41,110 nt of DNA from an uncultured Bacilli bacterium (GCA_947585595.1 CANPXB010000012.1:1-41110), one strand, 5' to 3'; shown: positions 1-8,029, counted from the stretch's first letter. Notes: generated by a model not told the origin, from the sequence alone. Program-made: numbers and translations.

Positions 1-182
1 CTTTTATGAAAGTTAATTTATGGACTTCGGTAGTGACGATTGGTATAGTAGCTTATTTATTTACTTATATAGGAGTTTTGATTGGTTATAAAGTAGGAAG
101 TAAGTATGAGAATAAAGCTAAAGTAGTAGGTGGAATTATTTTAATCTTAATTGCGATAGTAACTTTACTTGAACAATTATAA
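1..182 (+). CDS. mntP: Manganese efflux pump MntP, C-terminal fragment (cut by window edge)
   Basis: The reading frame is open from base 3 to a TAA at 180-182 and runs off the left edge, so only about 59 codons are visible. They encode two hydrophobic helices separated by a short basic segment (GYKVGSKYENKAK) and end in GGIILILIAIVTLLEQL. This layout, with a Gly-Gly-Ile-Ile-Leu helix and a short charged end, matches the last two transmembrane helices of the MntP (YebN) family, which exports Mn2+ across the cytoplasmic membrane. The catalytic N-terminal part is outside the window, so the call rests on the C-terminus only. An ATG at 6-8 is internal to the family alignment and not a credible start. 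Confidence 0.7.
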   Translation, partial: FMKVNLWTSVVTIGIVAYLFTYIGVLIGYKVGSKYENKAKVVGGIILILIAIVTLLEQL

Positions 183-245
183 ATAGTAATTTTTTGTGTA
201 TAAGTTTCTTTTTATATAGTAAAATATTAATAAATTTATTGATTT

Positions 246-310
246 GCAACCGAAAATTGACAAAAAACAACTTAAAATTGGTAGAGTGCAACCGGTTTCC
301 TTTATATAAT
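246..310 (+). promoter_or_regulatory. Promoter with repeated GCAACCG element upstream of the XRE gene
   Basis: A TATAAT at 305-310 lies 27 bases before the ATG at 337. No good -35 box sits at the right distance. Instead the heptamer GCAACCG occurs twice in the same orientation, at 246-252 and 288-294, with 42 bp (about four helical turns) between starts. The second copy lies in the -35/-10 spacer. This could be an operator for the adjacent regulator (inference). Confidence 0.35.
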
Positions 311-336
311 TTGGTCAAGAAAAGAGGAGAATTGTT

Positions 337-1893
337 ATGAATTTAGCTGATAATTTAAAAAGAATAAGAAAAGAAAATAACTTATCACAAGAACAATTAG
401 CTGAGAAGTTAGGGGTTACTAGGCAGGCAGTTAGTAAATGGGAATCTGGTGTTTCTTATCCAGAGATGGATAAAGTAATGCAAATATGTCAGGTATTTAA
501 TTTAAATATTAATGAATTAGTACATGAAAATTTAAAAGAAGTAACTGAAAAGAAAAAAGAAAAAGATAATTTAAGTAAAGTTATTGATAGCTTCTTTAAT
601 TATATTACGAAAGTAGTTAATTTATTTAGTAGTTTTAAATTTGGAGAAGTTATTAAATGTTTATTTGAACAATTTATTATTATTATATTTTTACTAATAT
701 TCTTTGCTATTTTAGGAATGTTTTTAGGAAATGTTGTTTTACTTATGATTCCTAATGGTAGTAGTTTGAATAATATTATTTATTTCTTAGAAGGAATATA
801 TATCTTTGGAGCTTTTGTTTTAGGTTTAGCAATATTTCTTCATATCTTTAAAATTAGATATTTAGATTATTATGAGATTGTTACTAAAGATGAGGTTATC
901 AACAATGATGAAGAAGAAAAACATAATGAAATAGTTAGAGAAGGTAAAAAAGTAATAGAACAAAAAAGAGAAAAGATAATAGTTAGAGATCCTAAACATA
1001 GTGAATATAGTTTTATTAAATTCTTATTTAATGGAGTCTTATTATTACTAAAGGCTTTTGCGTTATTTGCTTTAGCTATGGCTGCTACTTTATTTATCTT
1101 TATTGTAATTTGTTTTATATTAAGTTTTTTGGTAATTAAAACAGGTTTATTCTTCGTCGCTTTAGAAATAGGCCTTATAGGGGCGGGTTTACTTACTTAT
1201 TTAGTTATTTTAATCTTCTTTGATTTTATCTTTAATCGTGATATAAATAAAAAATTCTTATTAATATCCTTTGTAAGTTCATTACTATGTATAGGTGTAG
1301 GTATTGGACTTGGAGCAGTTAGTTTAGTTCAATTTGATATTAAAGAAAATGATGATTATACAAAGAGTCAATTTAATCAACCAATGAGCAATGATTTAGT
1401 TATTGTTGATCAACATTATTACTATGATTCTCATACTCCTGTAGAATATATTGCTAGTGATAATACAGATGTTAAAATAGTTGTTGAACATTCTAGATAT
1501 ATGGAAGCTAATGTATATAAAAAGACTGATGAAGCCTTAGTATGGGTTTATGAAAGACAAGAACTAACAATGGATTTAATTCGTGAATTAATTGATAATA
1601 TTAATAATAAAAAGATAGTTACTTACAATAATGATATTAAGATTAAAGTTTATACTACAGAAGAAAATATTAAGATATTAAAAGATAATGAAGCGGAATA
1701 CTATGATTTAATGAATGATTATATTAAGAGAATTGATGAATTAAATGAAGAAATAGATAGATCTCATACAGAATTAACAGAAGTAGAAGATAGATTTAAT
1801 TCTTTAAAAAATTATTTAAAGAATAATGGTTATCGAGTTACTTATGATGAATATGGTAATTTAGAGATAATTAGTAATTCTAATTTTGAATAG
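337..1893 (+). CDS. XRE-family regulator with multi-pass membrane region and C-terminal coiled coil
   Basis: Residues 1-66 are a HTH_3/XRE DNA-binding domain (LSQEQLAEKLGVTRQAVSKWE, as in Xre/SinR-type regulators). The rest of the 518-residue protein is unusual for this class. Hydrophobic segments lie at about 108-135, 145-168, 228-270, 272-298 and 303-330, with a charged loop at about 180-225. A hydrophilic tail of about 190 residues ends in a probable coiled coil (about 465-505). The protein is therefore likely tethered to the membrane with its HTH in the cytoplasm and may couple an envelope signal to transcription (inference). The start is an ATG after an AGAGGAG-type site. A second membrane XRE gene follows directly. 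Target genes and ligand cannot be read from the sequence. Confidence 0.75.
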   Translation: MNLADNLKRIRKENNLSQEQLAEKLGVTRQAVSKWESGVSYPEMDKVMQICQVFNLNINELVHENLKEVTEKKKEKDNLSKVIDSFFNYITKVVNLFSSFKFGEVIKCLFEQFIIIIFLLIFFAILGMFLGNVVLLMIPNGSSLNNIIYFLEGIYIFGAFVLGLAIFLHIFKIRYLDYYEIVTKDEVINNDEEEKHNEIVREGKKVIEQKREKIIVRDPKHSEYSFIKFLFNGVLLLLKAFALFALAMAATLFIFIVICFILSFLVIKTGLFFVALEIGLIGAGLLTYLVILIFFDFIFNRDINKKFLLISFVSSLLCIGVGIGLGAVSLVQFDIKENDDYTKSQFNQPMSNDLVIVDQHYYYDSHTPVEYIASDNTDVKIVVEHSRYMEANVYKKTDEALVWVYERQELTMDLIRELIDNINNKKIVTYNNDIKIKVYTTEENIKILKDNEAEYYDLMNDYIKRIDELNEEIDRSHTELTEVEDRFNSLKNYLKNNGYRVTYDEYGNLEIISNSNFE

Positions 1894-1916
1894 GAACTGA
1901 TAGTTCCTTTTCTTTT
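1893..1916 (+). terminator. Rho-independent terminator overlapping the stop codon
   Basis: The inverted repeat GGAACT-GAT-AGTTCC (1893-1907) starts on the last base of the TAG stop and is followed by TTTTCTTTT. Confidence 0.7.
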
Positions 1917-1956
1917 GGAGTAAAAATGTTATTATGTTATCAAAGGAGAAGTTTAT

Positions 1957-2688
1957 ATGGAACAAAATAATACAGGTAAATTTATTAAAGAATTAAGAGA
2001 AAAGCATAAATTAACTCAACAAGAACTAGCAGATATAATTCCGGTAACAAGAGAAGCAGTTAGCAAAAGGGAAAGAGGGATAAGTTTACCAGATAGTGAT
2101 TGTTTAGTTAAATTAAGTACTTTATTTAAAGTTAGTATTAATGAAATATTAGATGGTGAATATAAGGTTAATAAGAAGTTAATAATTGCATATATTTTAA
2201 TTTATCTTTTTGGTGCTTTTATTTTTAATGAATTCCTTTTATTTAATGAAGTCATTAATTCTTTGTTTTTTGTTTATTTTGTTTTGTTATTATTTAATAA
2301 TGATAAATTAGATAGAATTATTTATTGGATATTAACTGGTTTAATTTTTTTATTAATAGTTAGAATGGTTGCAATTTGGATATACTTTCCTTTAAATGGA
2401 TATACTTTTAGTAAATTAAATTTATATTCTAATATAGTTAGAGTTGTCTTTGAATTCTATGTTTTAGGTAACTTACTTGGTTTATGTAAAAAGAAGGAAA
2501 TAGTTATGATATTATTTACTATAATTTATATAATTTGTGTAGTAGTTATTGAGATAGTTAATATTATAAGCTTTAAATATTTAGTAGGAGATATTGTAGT
2601 AAAAATTATTAGTACTTTATTAGAATTAGTACTTAATGTAATAATTATTCTTTATTCTTTTAATTTTAAAAAGATTGATAAAATTTAA
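1957..2688 (+). CDS. XRE-family regulator with integral membrane C-terminal domain
   Basis: Residues 1-68 form a second XRE HTH (LTQQELADIIPVTREAVSKRE). About six hydrophobic helices follow (roughly residues 73-95, 96-110, 118-140, 155-172, 180-200 and 215-236), with short basic loops and no extracellular domain. At 243 residues it is compact. It resembles the group of HTH proteins carrying a DUF-type membrane domain found in Firmicutes and is a distant companion of the preceding gene. Both share the R-E-A-V-S-K / R-Q-A-V-S-K recognition-helix pattern but have different membrane parts. The start is an ATG behind an AAGGAGA site (spacing about 8). It has its own terminator downstream. The regulated genes are unknown. 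Confidence 0.75.
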   Translation: MEQNNTGKFIKELREKHKLTQQELADIIPVTREAVSKRERGISLPDSDCLVKLSTLFKVSINEILDGEYKVNKKLIIAYILIYLFGAFIFNEFLLFNEVINSLFFVYFVLLLFNNDKLDRIIYWILTGLIFLLIVRMVAIWIYFPLNGYTFSKLNLYSNIVRVVFEFYVLGNLLGLCKKKEIVMILFTIIYIICVVVIEIVNIISFKYLVGDIVVKIISTLLELVLNVIIILYSFNFKKIDKI

Positions 2689-2710
2689 TTAGTTAATGTC
2701 AAAGAGAGAT

Positions 2711-2740
2711 AAAATCTATTAATTTAGATTTTCTTTTTTT
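2711..2740 (+). terminator. Rho-independent terminator
   Basis: The 8-bp stem AAAATCTA / TAGATTTT (2711-2718 with 2725-2732) has a 6-base loop and is followed by a run of seven T from 2734. Confidence 0.7.
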
Positions 2741-2746
2741 CTTTTA

Positions 2747-2755
2747 TGATATAAT
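2747..2755 (+). promoter_or_regulatory. Extended -10 promoter for nrdG
   Basis: TGATATAAT is a perfect extended -10 box (TG at 2747-2748, TATAAT at 2750-2755). The position expected for the -35 box falls on the 3' arm of the upstream terminator and shows no TTGACA-like hexamer. Confidence 0.6.
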
Positions 2756-2774
2756 TTTTATATAAAGAGGTAGA

Positions 2775-3308
2775 GTGGTAAAAATGAAAAAAGGTTTTGT
2801 GAGGTTAGCTACGCCTGAAATACAGACAGATAGTATTGTTGATGGCGAAGGTATAAGAAGTGTTATTTGGTTTCAAGGATGTTCTCATGATTGCCCTGGA
2901 TGTCATAATCCTGAAACACATGATTTTAAGGGTGGAGTAGAAGTTTCATTAGATGATGTTAAAAAACAAATAGATGAATTAGAGTTTCAAGAAGGAGTTA
3001 CTTTTTCTGGGGGAGATCCAATGATGCAGATTGAAGCTTTAGAAGAATTAGCTAAATATGTTAAGGAAAAAGGAATGGATGTTTGGTGTTATACGGGATA
3101 TACTTATGAACAAGTATTAGATTTAGCTAAACAAAATATTCATTATATGAATGCTTTAAAATATATTGATGCCTTAGTAGATGGTAAATTTGTTATGGAT
3201 TTAAAAAGTTTTGATGTTGAATTTAGAGGATCTAGTAATCAAAGAATTATCGATGTAGCCAAGAGTTTGGAAGCGGGTAAAGTTATTAAGTATAAAAATT
3301 ATAAATAA
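2775..3308 (+). CDS. nrdG: Anaerobic ribonucleotide reductase activating protein (radical SAM)
   Basis: NrdG uses a 4Fe-4S cluster and S-adenosylmethionine to create the glycyl radical on NrdD, the class III ribonucleotide reductase, under anaerobic conditions. The diagnostic CX3CX2C cluster motif is seen as CSHDCPGC, followed by HNPETHDF as in the family. The SAM-binding GG motif appears as TFSGGDP. Length (177 residues, or 174 from the internal ATG) is normal. The start is ambiguous: GTG at 2775 lies 4 bases after AAGAGG, while ATG at 2784 (MKKGFVRL) lies 13 bases after it. nrdD is not adjacent in this window, so partner and activator are either split or lie further away. Confidence 0.88.
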   Translation: MVKMKKGFVRLATPEIQTDSIVDGEGIRSVIWFQGCSHDCPGCHNPETHDFKGGVEVSLDDVKKQIDELEFQEGVTFSGGDPMMQIEALEELAKYVKEKGMDVWCYTGYTYEQVLDLAKQNIHYMNALKYIDALVDGKFVMDLKSFDVEFRGSSNQRIIDVAKSLEAGKVIKYKNYK

Positions 3309-3340
3309 AATATAGTATAATCTTTTTGAGGTGCAAAATA

Positions 3341-4291
3341 ATGAAGACTAGAGAAAAAAGTAAAATAGCAGTTTTAATACCTTGTTATAATGAAGCAAAG
3401 TCTATTGAAAAAGTAGTTAAAGATTATAAAAAGGCATTACCTGAAGCAGATATATATGTTTATGATAATAATTCGACAGATGGTACAGCGGAGATTGCAA
3501 GAAAAGCTGGTGCGATTGTTAGATATGAGTATCGTCAAGGAAAAGGAAATGTTATAAGAACAATGTTCCGTGAAATTGATGCAGATTGTTATTTAATGAT
3601 TGATGGAGATGATACTTATCCAGCAGAAAATGCTAAAGAAATGTGTGATTTAGTTTTAAATGAAAAAGCAGATATGGTAATAGGTGATCGTTTATCATCA
3701 ACATATTTTACAGAGAATAAAAGATTATTTCATAACTTTGGTAATAAAATGGTTAGATGGTTAATCAACACAATGTTTAATAATAAAATAAAAGATATAA
3801 TGACTGGATATCGTGCTTTTAGTTATGAATTTGTTAAAGGTTTTCCTATTCTTTCGAAAGGTTTTGAAATAGAAACAGAAATGACTATTCATGCAGTAGA
3901 TAAGAATTATAAACTAGTAGAAATACCTGTTGCTTATCGTGATCGTATGGAAGGATCTGTATCTAAATTAAATACTTATAGTGATGGAATAAAAGTTTTA
4001 AAAACGATAGCAACATTATTTAAAGAATATCGTCCAGAAATATTCTTTGATATTATAGCTGTAGTTTTCTTATTGATAGGTCTTGTTATTGGTCTTCCAG
4101 CTTATATTGGATACTTTAAAACAGGCTTAGTAGAAAAGTTTCCTAGTTTAATAGTTAGTTGCTTTAGTATACTAATGGCTTTATTATTATTTGTTACAGG
4201 ATTAATACTACAAGTTATAGTGAAAAAGCAAAAACAGAACTATGAATTATATCTAAATTTATTAGAAGTAACAAAAGATAAAAATAATTAA
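3341..4291 (+). CDS. GT2 glycosyltransferase, DPM1/GtrB-like, with two C-terminal membrane helices
   Basis: The N-terminal 220 residues are a GT-A fold family 2 transferase. They show the nucleotide-binding start (KIAVLIPCYNEAKSI), the acidic DGDDTYP metal-binding motif, and the MTGYRAF and EIETEMTIHA segments typical of dolichol- or undecaprenyl-phosphate mannosyl/glucosyl transferases. Two hydrophobic helices at about 240-262 and 270-300 anchor it in the membrane, as in GtrB and YkoT-like enzymes. The expected activity is transfer of a sugar from a nucleotide donor to polyprenyl phosphate, for glycan or lipoglycan assembly. I chose ATG 3341 because GAGGTG at 3328-3333 lies 7 bases upstream; the earlier in-frame TTG would overlap that site. 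A TATAAT at 3316-3321 suggests its own promoter. Confidence 0.85.
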   Translation: MKTREKSKIAVLIPCYNEAKSIEKVVKDYKKALPEADIYVYDNNSTDGTAEIARKAGAIVRYEYRQGKGNVIRTMFREIDADCYLMIDGDDTYPAENAKEMCDLVLNEKADMVIGDRLSSTYFTENKRLFHNFGNKMVRWLINTMFNNKIKDIMTGYRAFSYEFVKGFPILSKGFEIETEMTIHAVDKNYKLVEIPVAYRDRMEGSVSKLNTYSDGIKVLKTIATLFKEYRPEIFFDIIAVVFLLIGLVIGLPAYIGYFKTGLVEKFPSLIVSCFSILMALLLFVTGLILQVIVKKQKQNYELYLNLLEVTKDKNN

Positions 4292-4303
4292 ATTTTAGGG
4301 TAG

Positions 4304-4332
4304 GAAAAGGCTTAAAAACCTTTTCTTTTTTT
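4304..4332 (+). terminator. Rho-independent terminator
   Basis: The stem GAAAAGG / CCTTTTC (4304-4310 with 4319-4325) has an 8-base loop and is followed by seven T. Confidence 0.75.
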
Positions 4333-4340
4333 GTTTTTAA

Positions 4341-4348
4341 TGTATAAT
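4341..4348 (+). promoter_or_regulatory. -10 box for the ecf-truA operon
   Basis: TGTATAAT (TATAAT at 4343-4348) lies 25 bases before the ecfA1 ATG and directly after the preceding terminator. No -35 hexamer is apparent. Confidence 0.5.
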
Positions 4349-4372
4349 AAACGATTAAGTGGGTGAAAGCTT

Positions 4373-5164
4373 ATGGGAAATATAAAATTTAAAGATTTAG
4401 CTTTTTCTTATAATGATAATAACCAATTATTTAAAAAGGTTAATTTTACCCTTAGAAAAGATAAAACTTTAAGTATTATTGGACCATCTGGTAGTGGAAA
4501 GACAACTTTACTTAAAATACTTAATGGTGAATTAGAATATCAAGGAGAAGTTATTATTAATGGTGTCTTAGTAAATAATGATAACTTTGAAGCGTTAAGA
4601 AAATGTATTGCGGTTGTTTTTAAAGAGTCATCTATTCTTGCTGATACAGTAGAAGATGAACTTAAATATCCACTGGAAAATATGAATTTATCTCCTGGAG
4701 AAATACGTAAAAGAATAAGTGAAATGAATGAGTATTTTGGGATAAATAAAATATTAAAAAAGAAAATAAGCACACTTACTTTAAATGATCAAACTTTAAT
4801 TAAAATATTATCCTATGCTGTTATGTATCCTTCTTATATAGCTATAGATGATTTACTTATAGATTTAAATTTAAGAACTAAGATTTTATTACTTAACTAT
4901 TTAAATTCTAAACATATTACTTTAATAAATGTAACTACTAATATGGAAGATGTATTATATACAGATTATATATTATGTTTATATGATGGTATTAATGCTT
5001 TAGATGGTAAAACTTTAGATGTTTTAAATAATGAAAAAATATTAAAGAGATTAGGTTTTGATTTACCATTTATGATAGATTTATCTATTCAATTAAAATT
5101 ATATGGTCTTATTGATAGAACTTATCTAAATATGGAAGATTTGGTGAATAACTTATGGAAATAG
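4373..5164 (+). CDS. ecfA1: ECF transporter ATPase EcfA1 positional homologue, catalytically degenerate
   Basis: By position (ecfA1-ecfA2-ecfT-truA-rplM-rpsI) and length (263 residues) this is the first ATPase of the general ECF vitamin-uptake module. It keeps a full Walker A (GPSGSGKT, residues 37-44, Lys43) and an A-loop Tyr13. The other motifs are altered. The Q-loop glutamine is Lys84. The LSGGQ signature reads LTLND (135-139). The catalytic glutamate after Walker B is Asp160 (IAIDD). The switch histidine is Thr189 (NVTTN). ATP binding is plausible, but efficient hydrolysis is doubtful (inference from known ABC mechanism). The frame is intact with ordinary codon use, so this is not a decaying pseudogene. 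It overlaps the next gene by 10 bases. Confidence 0.8.
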   Translation: MGNIKFKDLAFSYNDNNQLFKKVNFTLRKDKTLSIIGPSGSGKTTLLKILNGELEYQGEVIINGVLVNNDNFEALRKCIAVVFKESSILADTVEDELKYPLENMNLSPGEIRKRISEMNEYFGINKILKKKISTLTLNDQTLIKILSYAVMYPSYIAIDDLLIDLNLRTKILLLNYLNSKHITLINVTTNMEDVLYTDYILCLYDGINALDGKTLDVLNNEKILKRLGFDLPFMIDLSIQLKLYGLIDRTYLNMEDLVNNLWK

Positions 5165-5979
5165 TTTTTAATAAATTATCTTTAATAGAAAATAAGAATA
5201 CAAATAAAGAGATTAAGTATTTAGATAATGTATCTTTAACAATTAATGAAGGTAGTATTGTTGGATTTAGTGGAGATAATATAAGTGTTATTAGTAATTT
5301 ACTTATGGTTATTAAAAGACCAAGTAAAGGGGAATTAAAGTTAGATGATTTAGTAATTAAAAGAACTAGTCATATTAATAATATAAATATGTTAAGAAAA
5401 AAAATTGGGGTTTTAGATACTAAGAATAACTTTGTTACTAAAAGTGTTAAAGAAGAAATTAAACTAGTAATGAAAAATTACGAATATAAGACTAAGAACG
5501 AAAATCAACACATTGTTGACTCTTTAAAAATAGCTGGTTTAAGTGAAGATTATCTTGATAGAAATCCAAATGAACTATCGATGACAGAAAAGAAAAAATT
5601 TAATTTAGCTTGTTTACTTTCTTATAATCCAGAAGTAATAATTTTAGAAGACTTTTATAAAGGATTAATATATAGAGAAAGAGAATATTATAAAAAGTTA
5701 TTCTTAAAATTAAAGAACAAGTTTAAAAAAACAATTATTATTTTAGGTAATGATTTAACATTTATGTTTAATCTTGTTGATAATTTATATGTTATCAACA
5801 AAGGTAAAGTAGTTGTTAGTGGAGATAAAGATATATTTTATAAAGATGAATTATATTCTTATTTAGAAATGCCTAAGATAGTAGAATTTACTAAGTATGC
5901 ACAAAGTAAAGATCATAAAATATTAGAATATACTGATTTAAAAGAACTGATAAAGGAATTGTATCGTAATGTTAAATAA
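5155..5979 (+). CDS. ecfA2: ECF transporter ATPase EcfA2 positional homologue lacking Walker A and all other ATPase motifs
   Basis: This 274-residue ABC-domain protein sits in the ecfA2 slot. It aligns along its length with EcfA2 (GSIVGFSG, KPTSG-like RPSKGEL, NPEVIIL, NKGKVVVSG), but each functional motif is broken. The P-loop GxxGxGKS reads GDNISVIS (40-47), with Ile46 at the invariant lysine. The Q-loop residue is Thr89. The signature is LSMTE (141-145). The Asp-Glu of Walker B is reversed to Glu165-Asp166. The H-loop histidine is Asn199. It should not bind ATP in the usual way. The open frame and the overlaps on both sides (10 and 11 bases) argue for a retained, probably structural role in the complex with EcfA1 and EcfT (inference). 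Confidence 0.78.
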   Translation: MEIVFNKLSLIENKNTNKEIKYLDNVSLTINEGSIVGFSGDNISVISNLLMVIKRPSKGELKLDDLVIKRTSHINNINMLRKKIGVLDTKNNFVTKSVKEEIKLVMKNYEYKTKNENQHIVDSLKIAGLSEDYLDRNPNELSMTEKKKFNLACLLSYNPEVIILEDFYKGLIYREREYYKKLFLKLKNKFKKTIIILGNDLTFMFNLVDNLYVINKGKVVVSGDKDIFYKDELYSYLEMPKIVEFTKYAQSKDHKILEYTDLKELIKELYRNVK

Positions 5980-6715
5980 TTTAGATTATACATATAATGA
6001 TGAAGATTCTATTATTCATAGGATTAATCCTTTACTGAAGTTTATAGGTTTATTTATCTATATCTTAGTATGTTTATTTAAATATGATAATGTCTTATTT
6101 ATTTTAAATATAAGTTTAGTATTTATGTTAATCTTACTTAGTAATATTAGTATTATTAAGTATTTAAAAGTAGTATGGAAATTAAAATATCTAATTATAG
6201 TATTATATTTTATGTTATATCATTATGGATTAGAAATAATTGATATAAATATTATTGTATTTAAATTAATATTTTTAATCTTATATATAGTAATGATTAT
6301 TTATACTACAACGAAAGAAGATATAGGTAAGGGATTAGCTAAAGGACTTAATATATTTAATATAATAGGAATTAATCTTAAAAAGATATCATCATTTATT
6401 ACTAATATAATTACTTTTATTGTTAGTTATATAGATACAATGAAAGAAGTAATTAATAGTGGAGAAAATAAGGGGATTATGTATTCTCATTCTAATATTT
6501 TAAATAAAATTAAGTTAGTATTTATTAACTTAAAAAGAGTGTATAAAGATTGTAAAAATAAAATGAGATTAAGAAAAAGTGATATGAAGTATAAGTTATA
6601 TGATGGTAATATAATAAGTAAATATAAGTATCGAACTAAATTAGTTATATTTGATTATGCATATATACTATTAAATATAAGCTTAATTATTTATTATGTA
6701 TTGAAGGTGAGATAA
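5969..6715 (+). CDS. ecfT: ECF transporter transmembrane protein EcfT (divergent)
   Basis: EcfT is the membrane scaffold that couples the two ATPases to exchangeable substrate-binding S components. The N-terminus carries the family hallmark DSIIHRINPLLKF (about residues 13-25). Hydrophobic helices follow at about 25-45, 46-60, 72-92 and 97-112. A long amphipathic coupling region follows, then a last helix near 225-245. In EcfT the two coupling helices normally carry X-Arg-X (ARG-type) motifs that dock in the ATPases. Here the matching places appear as NKG and KYKLYDG, with Lys in place of Arg (my alignment by eye). The change parallels the degeneration of both ATPases. The stop overlaps the truA start by one base (TAATG). 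Confidence 0.78.
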   Translation: MLNNLDYTYNDEDSIIHRINPLLKFIGLFIYILVCLFKYDNVLFILNISLVFMLILLSNISIIKYLKVVWKLKYLIIVLYFMLYHYGLEIIDINIIVFKLIFLILYIVMIIYTTTKEDIGKGLAKGLNIFNIIGINLKKISSFITNIITFIVSYIDTMKEVINSGENKGIMYSHSNILNKIKLVFINLKRVYKDCKNKMRLRKSDMKYKLYDGNIISKYKYRTKLVIFDYAYILLNISLIIYYVLKVR

Positions 6716-7434
6716 TGAATTACTTAGTAACTATTGCTTATGATGGAAGTAAGTTTTATGGATTTCAAAGGCTTAATGATTTAGAGAGTGTTCAGAAGTG
6801 CTTAGAAGAGGCTTTAACTAAGATTAATAAAAGTGATGTAGTAATTAAGGGAGCTGGAAGAACTGATCGAGGAGTTCATGCTTATGGTCAGAGAATTAGT
6901 TTTAAATTAAATATTAAGATAAGTACAGATGGACTTAAAGAAGCTTTAAATTCATTAGTTAAACCTTATATATATGTTAAAGAAGTACTAGAAGTTAGTG
7001 ATGATGTTCATGCAAGATTTAGTGTTAAGAAGAAAAAATATCGTTATAAAATAAATATGGGTGAATATAATCCAATCCTTACTGATTATGTTTATCAAAC
7101 GGAATATAAACTAGATATAGATAAGATGAAAGAAGTAGCTAATTTATATTTAGGAGTACATGATTTTCGTAATTTTGTGGCTGGAGAAAGAGAAGATGCC
7201 AAAGCTATAATCTATAATATAGATTTTGTAATGGAAGATAATATATTAAATATTATCTTTGAAGGTAAGAGTTTTTATCGATACATGGTAAGAAACTTAG
7301 TAGGGATGATGATTGAAGTAAGTAGAGGGAAAGAAAAGATTACTAAAGTAGAAGAAATGCTTAATAGTAATGAAGAAATATATGGTTATACAGCACCTGC
7401 TTGTGGTTTATATTTAGAAAGTATTGAGTACTAA
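6715..7434 (+). CDS. truA: tRNA pseudouridine synthase A
   Basis: TruA isomerises uridines 38-40 in the anticodon arm of tRNAs. The catalytic aspartate lies in GAGRTDRGVHA (about residues 46-56). The family-typical DARFSVKKKKYRY-like block and GKSFYRYMVRNLVG near the C-terminus are present. Length (239) is normal. It is translationally coupled to ecfT. This gene, together with rplM and rpsI downstream, fixes the synteny that identifies the preceding three genes as the housekeeping ECF module. Confidence 0.97.
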   Translation: MNYLVTIAYDGSKFYGFQRLNDLESVQKCLEEALTKINKSDVVIKGAGRTDRGVHAYGQRISFKLNIKISTDGLKEALNSLVKPYIYVKEVLEVSDDVHARFSVKKKKYRYKINMGEYNPILTDYVYQTEYKLDIDKMKEVANLYLGVHDFRNFVAGEREDAKAIIYNIDFVMEDNILNIIFEGKSFYRYMVRNLVGMMIEVSRGKEKITKVEEMLNSNEEIYGYTAPACGLYLESIEY

Positions 7435-7488
7435 TTGACAGAAATAAGATAAAACTAGCTAAAAATAGTTAAAAAACGTTGATTTTAT

Positions 7489-7517
7489 TTGACTTTTTAA
7501 CTGGTTTCTCATATAAT
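7489..7517 (+). promoter_or_regulatory. Strong housekeeping promoter for rplM-rpsI
   Basis: TTGACT at 7489-7494 and TATAAT at 7512-7517 are separated by exactly 17 bp. Transcription would start near 7524, leaving a leader of about 75 nt before the rplM ATG. Confidence 0.8.
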
Positions 7518-7523
7518 TTTAAT

Positions 7524-7597
7524 CGGTACATTTTATTTGTTGGAGTTTGTTAGCCTTGGGAAAGCGAAGCGGATGAAGACAGTGAAAGGAAATTTTT
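7524..7597 (+). ncRNA. Putative L13 ribosomal-protein leader (autoregulatory)
   Basis: The transcribed leader between the promoter and the rplM start is richer in G and C than its surroundings. It contains TTGTTGGAGTTTGTTAGCC, a purine-rich GGGAAAGCGAAGCGG segment and ACAGTGAAAGGA next to the start. Imperfect pairings are possible (GCCTT with AAGCGG; TTTGTT with the later GACAG). Firmicutes commonly have an L13 leader RNA in exactly this place that lets L13 repress its own operon. I assign it from position and composition, not from a covariance search. Confidence 0.55.
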
Positions 7598-8029
7598 ATG
7601 AATACATTTATGGAAAAGAAAGAAACTGTTGAACGTAAATGGTATGTTGTTGATGCTGAAGGTATGACTTTAGGTAGATTAGCTTCTAAAGTTGCAGTAG
7701 TTTTAAAAGGTAAACATAAAGCTACTTATACACCTCACATTGATTGTGGAGACTACGTAATTGTAGTTAATGCGGAAAAAGTTAAACTAACTGGAAATAA
7801 ACTAGAAGATAAGAAATATTATAATCATAGTGGATATCCAGGAGGATTAAGAGAAAGAAACGCTAAAACAATGATCGAAAAATATCCAGAAGAAATGATT
7901 GAAAGAGCTGTTAAAGGTATGTTACCAAAAGGTCCTTTAGGAAGAGAAATGGGTAAGAAATTATTCGTTTATGCTGGACCTGATCATAAACATCAAGCTC
8001 AAAAACCAATTGAATTAAAGGTAGACTAA
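7598..8029 (+). CDS. rplM: 50S ribosomal protein L13
   Basis: This is a 143-residue ribosomal protein of the large subunit. Family blocks include [46 protein letters not shown] and [18 protein letters not shown]. The ATG at 7598 has GAAAGGA 7 bases upstream. A second ATG five codons in is possible but less well placed. It is the first gene of the rplM-rpsI operon. Confidence 0.98.
   Translation: MNTFMEKKETVERKWYVVDAEGMTLGRLASKVAVVLKGKHKATYTPHIDCGDYVIVVNAEKVKLTGNKLEDKKYYNHSGYPGGLRERNAKTMIEKYPEEMIERAVKGMLPKGPLGREMGKKLFVYAGPDHKHQAQKPIELKVD

Noticed and set aside
136-318. Minus-strand reading frame of 60 codons over the mntP end and the intergenic region
   Set aside because: Composition is low-complexity Lys/Leu/Phe, there is no ribosome site, and it covers a convincing plus-strand promoter region.
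4373-5979. Reading the two degenerate ATPase genes as pseudogenes
   Set aside because: Both frames are full length, overlap in the usual operon manner, have good start signals and uniform codon use; loss is confined to functional motifs.
7435-7440. TTGACA directly after the truA stop as a promoter -35
   Set aside because: No acceptable -10 box lies 16-18 bp downstream; the TTGACT/TATAAT pair at 7489-7517 is far better.
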